Source: JAQVSV01 sp041667045
GTDB taxonomy: Bacteria; Elusimicrobiota; Elusimicrobia; Elusimicrobiales; Elusimicrobiaceae
Assembly (NCBI GenBank): GCA_041667045.1
Contig: JBAYFS010000108.1
Coordinates: forward strand, 1-7,730
DNA: 7,730 bases
Direction of reading: 5' to 3'
Below are positions 1 to 5,177 of the stretch, in pieces. The notes under the pieces are model-generated. The model made no database searches. It was given only the letters and a program-made list of their open reading frames with translations, and was not told the origin of the DNA. A program made the position numbers and the translations under genes. Each line of letters starts with the position of its first letter. Within the stretch, counting starts at the first letter, position 1.

Positions 1-740
1 AATTACCGAACTCAAGTCTTTGCACCCGTTCTGGGGTTATCGGCGAATCTGGGCGCATTTGCGGTACATTGACGGACAAGATGTAAACCATAAGCGCGTT
101 TACCGGTTATTGAAAGAGCATGATTTGCTGGTAACGCCGAATGCGCGTCTGAGAGCCAAGCGAACCTCGTCGAGAGCGAAACCACGCCCGACCCGGCCAA
201 ACGAATGGTGGGGCATCGACATGACTAAGGTGCTGGTGCAGGATTTCGGATGGCTGTACATCGTGCTTGTGGTAGACTGGTACACGAAGAAAGTCGTTGG
301 GCATTATGTCGGGATGCAGTGCCGCGCAAAGCACTGGTTTTCGGCGTTAAACGATGCGGCAAACCGCCAGTTCCCTGACGGTATTAATGGCGCAGGGGTA
401 TCGCTGATGAGTGATAACGGCTGTCAACCTACATCGACATGGTTTATGCGGAATTGTGCGGCAATGGGCGTACGGCAGGCGTTTACAAGCTACAATAACC
501 CGAAGGGAAACGCCGACACGGAACGGATGTTTCGGACGCTTAAAGAAGAATTGATCTGGCTGAAAGACTGGTACAGTCCACAGGAATTGGAACGGGAATT
601 GAACAGCTGGGTTGAAGGCTATAACAACAGTTACCTGCATTCGACGCTGGGATACAGGCCGCCGAATGTGGCAGAAGCATCATACTACGCAGACCAGATG
701 TCTACTATTTGTGTCGCTTGACTTACAGGGGTTCATTACA
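1..740 (+). mobile_element. IS3-family insertion sequence, right part with probable right end
   Basis: The transposase reading frame stops at 721. It is followed at once by a segment ending CAGGGGTTCATTACA at 740, which resembles right ends of IS3-group elements: a GGGGT-type core and a terminal CA. If this is correct, the left end outside the window should begin TGTAATGAACCCC on the plus strand. The left inverted repeat and the target duplication cannot be seen, so the boundary at 740 is an inference from terminal-repeat style rather than from a matched pair. The presence of an IS3 element itself is secure from the transposase. Confidence 0.55.
2..721 (+). CDS. IS3-family transposase OrfB, 5'-truncated by the window edge
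   Basis: DDE-type integrase core of an IS3-family insertion sequence, which catalyses strand cleavage and transfer at the element ends. The frame is open from base 2, so the TTG at 20 is not the true start; the beginning, and any upstream OrfA, lie outside the window. The N-terminal part shows the HPFWGYRRI motif usual before the OrfB catalytic domain. Counting from the TTG codon, the first catalytic Asp is residue 67 (WGIDMTKV), the second is 132 (SDNG) and the Glu is 168 (NADTERMF). Exactly 35 residues separate the second Asp from the Glu, and a Lys follows seven residues after the Glu, as expected for DDE(K) transposases. The C-terminal YNNSYLHSTLGYRPP is the standard IS3 ending. No frameshift or internal stop is visible, so the part seen could be active. 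The family call is firm; the subgroup is not determined. Confidence 0.95.
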   Translation: MTELKSLHPFWGYRRIWAHLRYIDGQDVNHKRVYRLLKEHDLLVTPNARLRAKRTSSRAKPRPTRPNEWWGIDMTKVLVQDFGWLYIVLVVDWYTKKVVGHYVGMQCRAKHWFSALNDAANRQFPDGINGAGVSLMSDNGCQPTSTWFMRNCAAMGVRQAFTSYNNPKGNADTERMFRTLKEELIWLKDWYSPQELERELNSWVEGYNNSYLHSTLGYRPPNVAEASYYADQMSTICVA

Positions 741-800
741 AACCGCCCTCAAAACTGGTACGAGTGGGTTCAACCGGCGGATTTACAAGCGTTTCCGTCA

Positions 801-822
801 CCGCCTTTATAACACAAGGCGG
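801..822. repeat. Inverted repeat, 7-bp perfect stem with 8-base loop
   Basis: CCGCCTT at 801-807 pairs perfectly with AAGGCGG at 816-822 around an 8-base AT-rich loop. No T run follows on either strand, so it is not a canonical intrinsic terminator. It lies about 60 bases beyond the proposed IS end and could be a remnant terminator or a chance stem. Confidence 0.45.
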
Positions 823-985
823 CTTGGGATAACTGGTAGCGGCATTGTTTAGATAAATAATAACACTCAGCTCAACTGCTCAAATTTGCAAGTCACACAC
901 ACGGATTACAAGCAGAAAGAGTTAAACAAGAAAGATAAAACCCATGATAAGTATAGCACGCGAACAGACTTTTGAGCAAGGCAGC

Positions 986-1006
986 ATATCTACTCTTGGG
1001 AGATAT
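986..1006. repeat. Short AT-rich inverted repeat downstream of the Sel1-repeat gene
   Basis: ATATCT at 986-991 and AGATAT at 1001-1006 are perfect complements around a 9-base loop. The position, just past the stop codon of the minus-strand Sel1 gene, suits a terminator. The stem is weak and no U tract follows in the transcript, so termination here is doubtful. Confidence 0.3.
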
Positions 1007-1015
1007 CCGTTTCTG

Positions 1016-3340
1016 CTATTTCTGCAGGATGTATTTGTCCGCGGCGCGGCGGGCGTTCTGGATTTGCTTCTGCGACAGATTCAGGCCGAGCGCGCCCATC
1101 CGTTTTGAGCACACGTCCACGAAAGCGCTGTCCGGAGTTTTTGCGCAGATGTAATACCACTGGTAAGCCTGGGCGTTATCCCGGGCCAGGCCGCCCTGCC
1201 CTCTCTCAAACAGCAGGCCGATATAATAAAAAGATTCCGGCATGAAAGACCGCGCCGCCTTCTCAAAATAACCGTACGCGGTTTTGTAATCCTGCGTAAC
1301 GCCAGTTCCGTTATAATAAACAACGCCGAGCTTGTTCTGCGCCAGCGCGTCGCCCTTCTCCGCTGCCTGGGAGTAATAGCGGAACGCCGCGGGATAGTTC
1401 CGGGGCAGGGCTTCGCCTTTTTCATAAAGAGAACCCAGCCACACAAGGGCGAATACGTTCCCCCCCTCCGCCGCTTTTTTGAAAAACTCCAGCGCTTTCT
1501 GCGGGTTTTTCTCAACACTGCAGCCCTTTATGTAGAGATGCCCGAGCCCTGCGTTCGCGGCGGGATTGTCATGTCTCGCGGCCTTCTCATACCACTCTTT
1601 TGCCTTCAGGCAATCTTGCGGAAAACCGAGCCCTTCAAGATAAAAGTTGCCCAGCATCACCTGCGATTCGGCAAAGCCGGCCTCGGCGGCGGAACTGAAA
1701 AGCACGGCGGCTTTTTCAACGTCCGCATTGTTTTCAGCGGAATTGTAATAGAGCCAGGCCAGGTTATGCGCGGCTTCTATACTGCCCAGGTCGGCAGCTT
1801 TGCGGTACCATTTTTCGGCGTCTTTTTTCCTGCCTTCCGCGAGCATGGCGTTGCCCAGATTAAGCTGGGCCGGCGCGGAGCCTTTCTCGGCGGCGAATTT
1901 ATACCACCGTACTGATTCGGAAGGATTTTTTTTGACATCAACTCCCCGCTCGTACATAAAACCTAACGCCAGCGCGGAATTAACGTCTTTTTCCACCGCC
2001 ATCTGTCTGTATAAAACAGGAATAATATCCCGGCCCTGCGCGCTTTTTAACACGGCCGGCACAGGAGCAACGACGGCCTCGGCCGCTTTGGCGTAATAAA
2101 TACGCGCCTGCTGTTCGTCTTTCCCGGCGGACACGCCGGTTTCATAAATATAGCCCAGCATAGCCAGCGCGAACTTGCCGCCAGCCGTTCCGGCTTTTTT
2201 GTAAAGTTCAAGCGCGTCCTTTGTGTTTTTCGCGCAGCCCAAGCCGTTTTCCAGCATGAACGCCTGCGCGAACTGCGCGTCGCTGTTTTCGGAATTGCCT
2301 GCGCGTGTATAGTAACCCAGCGCGGTTTTGTAGTCCTGCGTGACGGACGAGCCTTCAAAATACATATCGCCCAGCGTAAGCTGGGCCGGCGCGTAGCCTA
2401 TATCGGCGGAATCGGACAGGAGGCTGACCGCGGTATGCGTTGATTTCTCTGTGCCCTGTCCCTTAAGGCTCATAAGGCCGAGTTTATAAAGGGCTTCCGG
2501 CAATTTGTCTTCCGCCGCGCGGGTGTAAAAATCGTGAGCTTTCGCAAAATCCGGCTTATCGGTCCAGCCGTAATAATACATATCGCCCGCCGTTAGATAC
2601 GCCCCGGGCGAACCTATCCGCACGGCTTTGAGCACGTTTTCGTTCATCAGCGCGGCGTTGGTTATGTTCGTGGTTGAAAAAGCTATCTGAATCAGCGCGC
2701 GGGAATAATTGTCCCGGTACGCGTCCATAACGAAAACGCCGAATTCCCCTTCCGCCGCGCTCCAGTCCACGGCCTCGTTTTTTTGGGGCAGGTTCGTGAT
2801 AAACTCGTCAAACCATTTGATGGCGCTGGCGTAATCCTTCTTTTTATAATACAGGCTGCCCAGCGCGAGCTGGGCGCGCAGAAAACCCTGCTCCGCGGCC
2901 CGGTTATACCAGTAAAGCGATTTTTCAGGGTTATAGTGAGGCTCGTCTGTAATGCCGTAAATCAGGCCGAGCCGCATTTGCGAGTAAGCGTCGCCGCCCT
3001 GCGCCGCGGTTTCAAACCACTTCACCGCCGTGTCGGTATTCTGTTCAAGTCCGGTGCCGTAGTAATAAAGCGAGCCGAGCGCGTATTGCGCCGGCAATAC
3101 TCCGGCGTTGGCTGCGCGGCTGAAAAACTCAGCCGCTTTTTTCAAGTCTTTTTCGCAATCCTTGCCGACGGAATACCGCTCCGCCAGACGGAACTGCGCG
3201 CAGTTGTCTTTCTCGGCTTTTTTCTGCAGTTCCTTAAAGGGGACGTCTTCATACTTTCCGGAGCAGGTGTCGGTTGAAGCCGCAAAACCTGCGCCGCAAA
3301 AAACGCAGGCCAGAACCGCGAGAATAAGCGCATTTTTCAT
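1016..3340 (-). CDS. Large exported Sel1-repeat (TPR-like) protein
   Basis: A 774-residue protein built almost entirely of Sel1-like repeats, which form alpha-helical solenoids acting as protein-binding scaffolds. Residues 1-20 form a signal peptide: Lys at 2, a hydrophobic stretch, and a likely cleavage after AGFA or AGFAA. The mature protein is therefore probably periplasmic or surface-exposed. About fifteen or sixteen repeats of roughly 36 residues run from about 48 to 737, with signatures such as AQYALGSLYYYGTG and AVKWFETAAQGG. Two stretches, about 180-245 and 424-454, break the register and look like degenerate repeats or inserts. The tail (LSQKQIQNARRAADKY) is typical of Sel1 proteins. 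Cysteines in the mature N-terminus (26, 47, 62) and near the C-terminus (732, 744) could form disulfides. The start is fixed by the signal peptide, yet no Shine-Dalgarno precedes it. The gene is divergent from a metalloprotease-like gene 22 bp away. The partner protein is unknown. Confidence 0.93.
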   Translation of the reverse strand: MKNALILAVLACVFCGAGFAASTDTCSGKYEDVPFKELQKKAEKDNCAQFRLAERYSVGKDCEKDLKKAAEFFSRAANAGVLPAQYALGSLYYYGTGLEQNTDTAVKWFETAAQGGDAYSQMRLGLIYGITDEPHYNPEKSLYWYNRAAEQGFLRAQLALGSLYYKKKDYASAIKWFDEFITNLPQKNEAVDWSAAEGEFGVFVMDAYRDNYSRALIQIAFSTTNITNAALMNENVLKAVRIGSPGAYLTAGDMYYYGWTDKPDFAKAHDFYTRAAEDKLPEALYKLGLMSLKGQGTEKSTHTAVSLLSDSADIGYAPAQLTLGDMYFEGSSVTQDYKTALGYYTRAGNSENSDAQFAQAFMLENGLGCAKNTKDALELYKKAGTAGGKFALAMLGYIYETGVSAGKDEQQARIYYAKAAEAVVAPVPAVLKSAQGRDIIPVLYRQMAVEKDVNSALALGFMYERGVDVKKNPSESVRWYKFAAEKGSAPAQLNLGNAMLAEGRKKDAEKWYRKAADLGSIEAAHNLAWLYYNSAENNADVEKAAVLFSSAAEAGFAESQVMLGNFYLEGLGFPQDCLKAKEWYEKAARHDNPAANAGLGHLYIKGCSVEKNPQKALEFFKKAAEGGNVFALVWLGSLYEKGEALPRNYPAAFRYYSQAAEKGDALAQNKLGVVYYNGTGVTQDYKTAYGYFEKAARSFMPESFYYIGLLFERGQGGLARDNAQAYQWYYICAKTPDSAFVDVCSKRMGALGLNLSQKQIQNARRAADKYILQK
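1278..1300 (-). repeat. Internal DNA repeat in the Sel1 gene, copy A1
   Basis: This 23-base stretch matches 2322-2344 at 21 of 23 positions. Both differences are synonymous, and both copies encode VTQDYKTA. It points to duplication or gene conversion between two distant repeats. Confidence 0.7.
1853..1877 (-). repeat. Internal DNA repeat in the Sel1 gene, copy B1
   Basis: This 25-base stretch matches 2369-2393 at 23 of 25 positions. It encodes APAQLNLGN here and APAQLTLGD in the other copy, a Sel1 repeat start. Confidence 0.7.
2322..2344 (-). repeat. Internal DNA repeat in the Sel1 gene, copy A2
   Basis: Partner of 1278-1300, about one kilobase away. The two differences fall in third codon positions (Val and Asp codons). 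Confidence 0.7.
2369..2393 (-). repeat. Internal DNA repeat in the Sel1 gene, copy B2
   Basis: Partner of 1853-1877. It lies only 24 bases from copy A2, whereas A1 and B1 are more than 500 bases apart, so the two pairs do not reflect one simple block duplication. Confidence 0.7.
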
Positions 3341-3362
3341 ATAGTAATTATATAATAATGTA
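3341..3362. promoter_or_regulatory. Divergent promoter with a palindromic shared -10 box, likely giving leaderless mRNAs
   Basis: The whole 22-bp gap between two divergent genes is AT-rich and holds the perfect palindrome ATTATATAAT at 3347-3356. It reads TATAAT on the plus strand at 3351-3356 and TATAAT on the minus strand at 3352-3347. With usual spacing, transcription would start at about 3363 rightward and about 3340 leftward, which are the first bases of the two ATG codons. Neither gene has a Shine-Dalgarno, while the other genes here with visible upstream sequence do. No good -35 hexamer is seen; it would have to lie inside the opposing gene. Promoter function is inferred. Confidence 0.55.
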
Positions 3363-4091
3363 ATGAACTGCCCTCACTGCCATGCGGAAAACTCGGACGG
3401 CGCTCCGGAGTGTCCCTCTTGCGGGCTGATCTTCGCCAAATGGCGCAAGGTTCAGGCCGAGCAGGTTCTGCCTTCGGGCAATGCACAGCCCGCGCGGGTT
3501 TGGGAAGCGTTGGTTTGCTATCTTAAAAGCAGGAATCTGTTTTACCCTTTTCTTCTCGCCTTTGCGCCCGCTTTGTTTTTCGCGTTCCGCTTCAAAGATT
3601 ATCTGCCGGTGCCGGAAGGCTGGTATAGCTTTGAACGGTGGCTTTTCCCGCTGGCCTACTGCGATCTGGCGATTCACGAAGCGGGACACGTTATTCTGGG
3701 CATTCTGGGCGTTGAATTCCTGACTGTCGCGGGCGGCACGATTTTCCAGCTGGTTTTTCCGCTCGCGTTTTTCGTGACGTTTTTTAAGCAGGAAAGCCGC
3801 GCGGGAATGTTTTTCAGCCTGTTCTGGCTGGGTTTCGCTTTGTGCGACATTTCCTATTATTGCGCGGACGCGAAACTGCAATGCCTCATTCTCATTTCCG
3901 GCATGAGCGGGCAGGAAGGCGGCGGGCACGACTGGAACTATCTGCTGGGCCGGATCGGACTCCTTGACTATTGCGTGGGTTTTGGCAGGCTTTTCATGTT
4001 TTCCGGCTGTTACACGATAGCCTTCGCCATATTCGCGCCGCTGGGCGCGCTTTTTAAGCGTGGCGGGAAGCCGGAAAATTTTCTAGAATAA
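3363..4091 (+). CDS. Zinc-ribbon membrane protein with HEAGH metalloprotease-like motif
   Basis: A 242-residue protein. Residues 3-20 form a zinc ribbon with Cys at 3, 6, 17 and 20 (CPHC and CPSCG), directly at the N-terminus, which fixes the start. A short linker leads to a membrane domain with hydrophobic segments at about 57-76, 94-120, 123-141, 148-166 and 207-230. IHEAGHVILG at 104-113 holds the HExxH zinc-binding motif (His105, Glu106, His109) inside a hydrophobic segment, as in M50/site-2-type intramembrane proteases. The usual NxxPxxxLDG motif of those proteases is absent. Candidate third ligands are Asp162, Asp169, His189 and Asp190 (the last two in GGGHDWNYLLG). It may be an unclassified membrane metallopeptidase. 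A non-proteolytic metal-binding role is also possible. There is no Shine-Dalgarno. The next gene begins 16 bp after its stop, suggesting one transcript. Confidence 0.8.
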   Translation: MNCPHCHAENSDGAPECPSCGLIFAKWRKVQAEQVLPSGNAQPARVWEALVCYLKSRNLFYPFLLAFAPALFFAFRFKDYLPVPEGWYSFERWLFPLAYCDLAIHEAGHVILGILGVEFLTVAGGTIFQLVFPLAFFVTFFKQESRAGMFFSLFWLGFALCDISYYCADAKLQCLILISGMSGQEGGGHDWNYLLGRIGLLDYCVGFGRLFMFSGCYTIAFAIFAPLGALFKRGGKPENFLE

Positions 4092-4107
4092 AAACGCGAG
4101 GGAAAAT

Positions 4108-4635
4108 ATGACAACACTTATGATAGTTGTGGCGGTCACTTTAGTGACTACATTGCTTTTTGCGGTTTATTTGATGAGGCAGACCAAGAGCAAGCGCAGA
4201 ACAACGCAGGCGGCTGTGAATTTTGAAAGAATCCTTCCGGAGGATATCCCCACTCTGCCGGAACATGAGGATTTCGCGAAATGCCTCAACGAGAAGTGGC
4301 TGCGGACCGACACGGAAACGGGCACCAAGTTCGCTCCTGAATCTAATCCCTCGGTGATAATCACCATTACCGTTCAGAAAACGGAAAATTTACTGGACAA
4401 AATCGCGTCTTTTCTCCAGTTCAAAAAGCATGAAGCCGTACTCACGCTTTACGGGCAGCCGGTCTGCCGCGTTTCTTTTTACGTGAACGACGCCGGCAAA
4501 ACCATCTATCCGCTTATTATGAAATCATTCGCTCCGGAAGACGTGTCTTTCCTTAAAAAGGGCACGAACGAATACACGGTACTGAAACTGATAGCCATAG
4601 CCAACGGCTACCGTATCGCGCAAAGCGATAATTAA
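4108..4635 (+). CDS. Small membrane-anchored protein of unknown function
   Basis: A 175-residue protein of no family I recognise. Residues 3-23 form one hydrophobic segment (MTTLMIVVAVTLVTTLLFAV) followed by a very basic stretch (RQTKSKRR), so the bulk, residues 32-175, is predicted to lie in the cytoplasm. The soluble part alternates beta-like stretches (SVIITITVQ, AVLTLYGQPVCRVSFYV) with helical ones and ends with a likely helix (YTVLKLIAIANGYRI). The start is supported by GAGGG at 4098-4102, five bases before the ATG. The 16-bp gap from the HEAGH gene points to co-transcription and perhaps a shared role. The stop codon overlaps that of the convergent hydrolase gene. Confidence 0.8.
   Translation: MTTLMIVVAVTLVTTLLFAVYLMRQTKSKRRTTQAAVNFERILPEDIPTLPEHEDFAKCLNEKWLRTDTETGTKFAPESNPSVIITITVQKTENLLDKIASFLQFKKHEAVLTLYGQPVCRVSFYVNDAGKTIYPLIMKSFAPEDVSFLKKGTNEYTVLKLIAIANGYRIAQSDN
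4632..4635. other. Convergent genes with overlapping stop codons
   Basis: TTAA serves as part of both stops: TAA at 4633-4635 on the plus strand and TAA read from 4634-4632 on the minus strand. There is no intergenic space, so any terminator must sit inside the opposing coding region, or the two transcripts overlap as antisense RNAs. Confidence 0.9.
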
Positions 4636-5177
4636 AGCGATTTCATCCAGTCCCTGACCGCCACAACTTTAGACGACAGCATGGCCTGCGTCACCAGAAT
4701 GGCGTTGTGCAGGTCTTTGGCGCAAACGCTGCCCGCGCTGTTGGAGACGTCAAGAGTTCCCGTGGCGTCCGATAAAAACTCCACGGCAAACCCCAGATGC
4801 AGGGCCTGCCGGGCCGTCGTGTCACAGCACATCTGCGTCATATAGCCGCAAACGGTCACGGTGTCTGTTCCGTTCGAGCGAAGCAGCTGCTCAAGTTCTG
4901 TGCCGGTGAAACTGCCGGGCAGATTCTTCTCGATTATTTTATCGTGTTTTTCGTTCAGAATTGCGGGCACGATCTGCCAGCCGGGCGAGTTTTCAAGAAA
5001 AACCTGCGCCCCCGCCTGGATTGCCGTGTGCCGGATAAGGTAAACGGGAATGCCGCGTTCCGTCGCCGCATGCATGGCCTGCATAATATTGGACAGGCTG
5101 CCCATTGGGTAGGTAACCGGCATTTTGCCGGTGAAATATTCGTTCTGGACGTCAATCACCAAAAGCGCGCGCTTCAT
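4632..5177 (-). CDS. Isochorismatase-family cysteine hydrolase
   Basis: A 181-residue cytoplasmic hydrolase of the isochorismatase/nicotinamidase fold, normal in length. The catalytic triad is visible: Asp9 in LLVIDVQNEYF, Lys84 in IIEKNLPGSF and Cys117 in GYMTQMCCDTTAR. The last matches the family pattern G-x-x-T-x-x-C-x-x-x-T-x-R. The second Cys (118) takes the place of the common Val. Members hydrolyse small amides, isochorismate or related substrates. The metal-binding histidine of true nicotinamidases is not evident, so a nicotinamidase call is not justified and the substrate is unknown. The ATG overlaps the tex stop (ATGA), and AGGGA lies six bases before the start, so translation is probably coupled to tex. 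The 3' end overlaps a convergent gene by four bases. Confidence 0.9.
   Translation of the reverse strand: MKRALLVIDVQNEYFTGKMPVTYPMGSLSNIMQAMHAATERGIPVYLIRHTAIQAGAQVFLENSPGWQIVPAILNEKHDKIIEKNLPGSFTGTELEQLLRSNGTDTVTVCGYMTQMCCDTTARQALHLGFAVEFLSDATGTLDVSNSAGSVCAKDLHNAILVTQAMLSSKVVAVRDWMKSL

Larger units (their letters stand above)
741..1015. other. Intergenic region between the IS end and the Sel1-repeat gene
   Basis: About 275 bases with no convincing gene. Short open frames cross it but have no recognisable protein, no ribosome binding site and no composition like the neighbours. It carries two short inverted repeats, listed separately. No strong GC stem followed by a T run was found for transcripts coming from either side. 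The first hundred bases could be the remnant of a gene cut by the insertion sequence, but no protein family was recognised. Confidence 0.6.

Noticed and set aside
612..812. 66-codon plus-strand frame running through the IS end
   Set aside because: It overlaps the transposase in another frame and has no start signal. The last codons, outside the IS, match no protein I recognise.
2783..3277. 164-codon plus-strand open frame antisense to the Sel1 gene
   Set aside because: It is a shadow of the repeat-coding frame: no ribosome binding site, no recognisable domain, and Arg/Val/Gly-rich content typical of antisense GC-rich sequence.
3290..3340. Lipobox in the Sel1 signal peptide (LAVLAC)
   Set aside because: Leu at the -2 position is unusual for a lipobox, and the hydrophobic stretch continues past this Cys to a better signal peptidase I site at AGFA-A.
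3348..3929. 193-codon minus-strand open frame opposite the HEAGH gene
   Set aside because: The opposite strand encodes a zinc ribbon, HEAGH and hydrophobic segments in order, so this frame is a shadow. Its Gln/Arg/Ala-rich content supports that.
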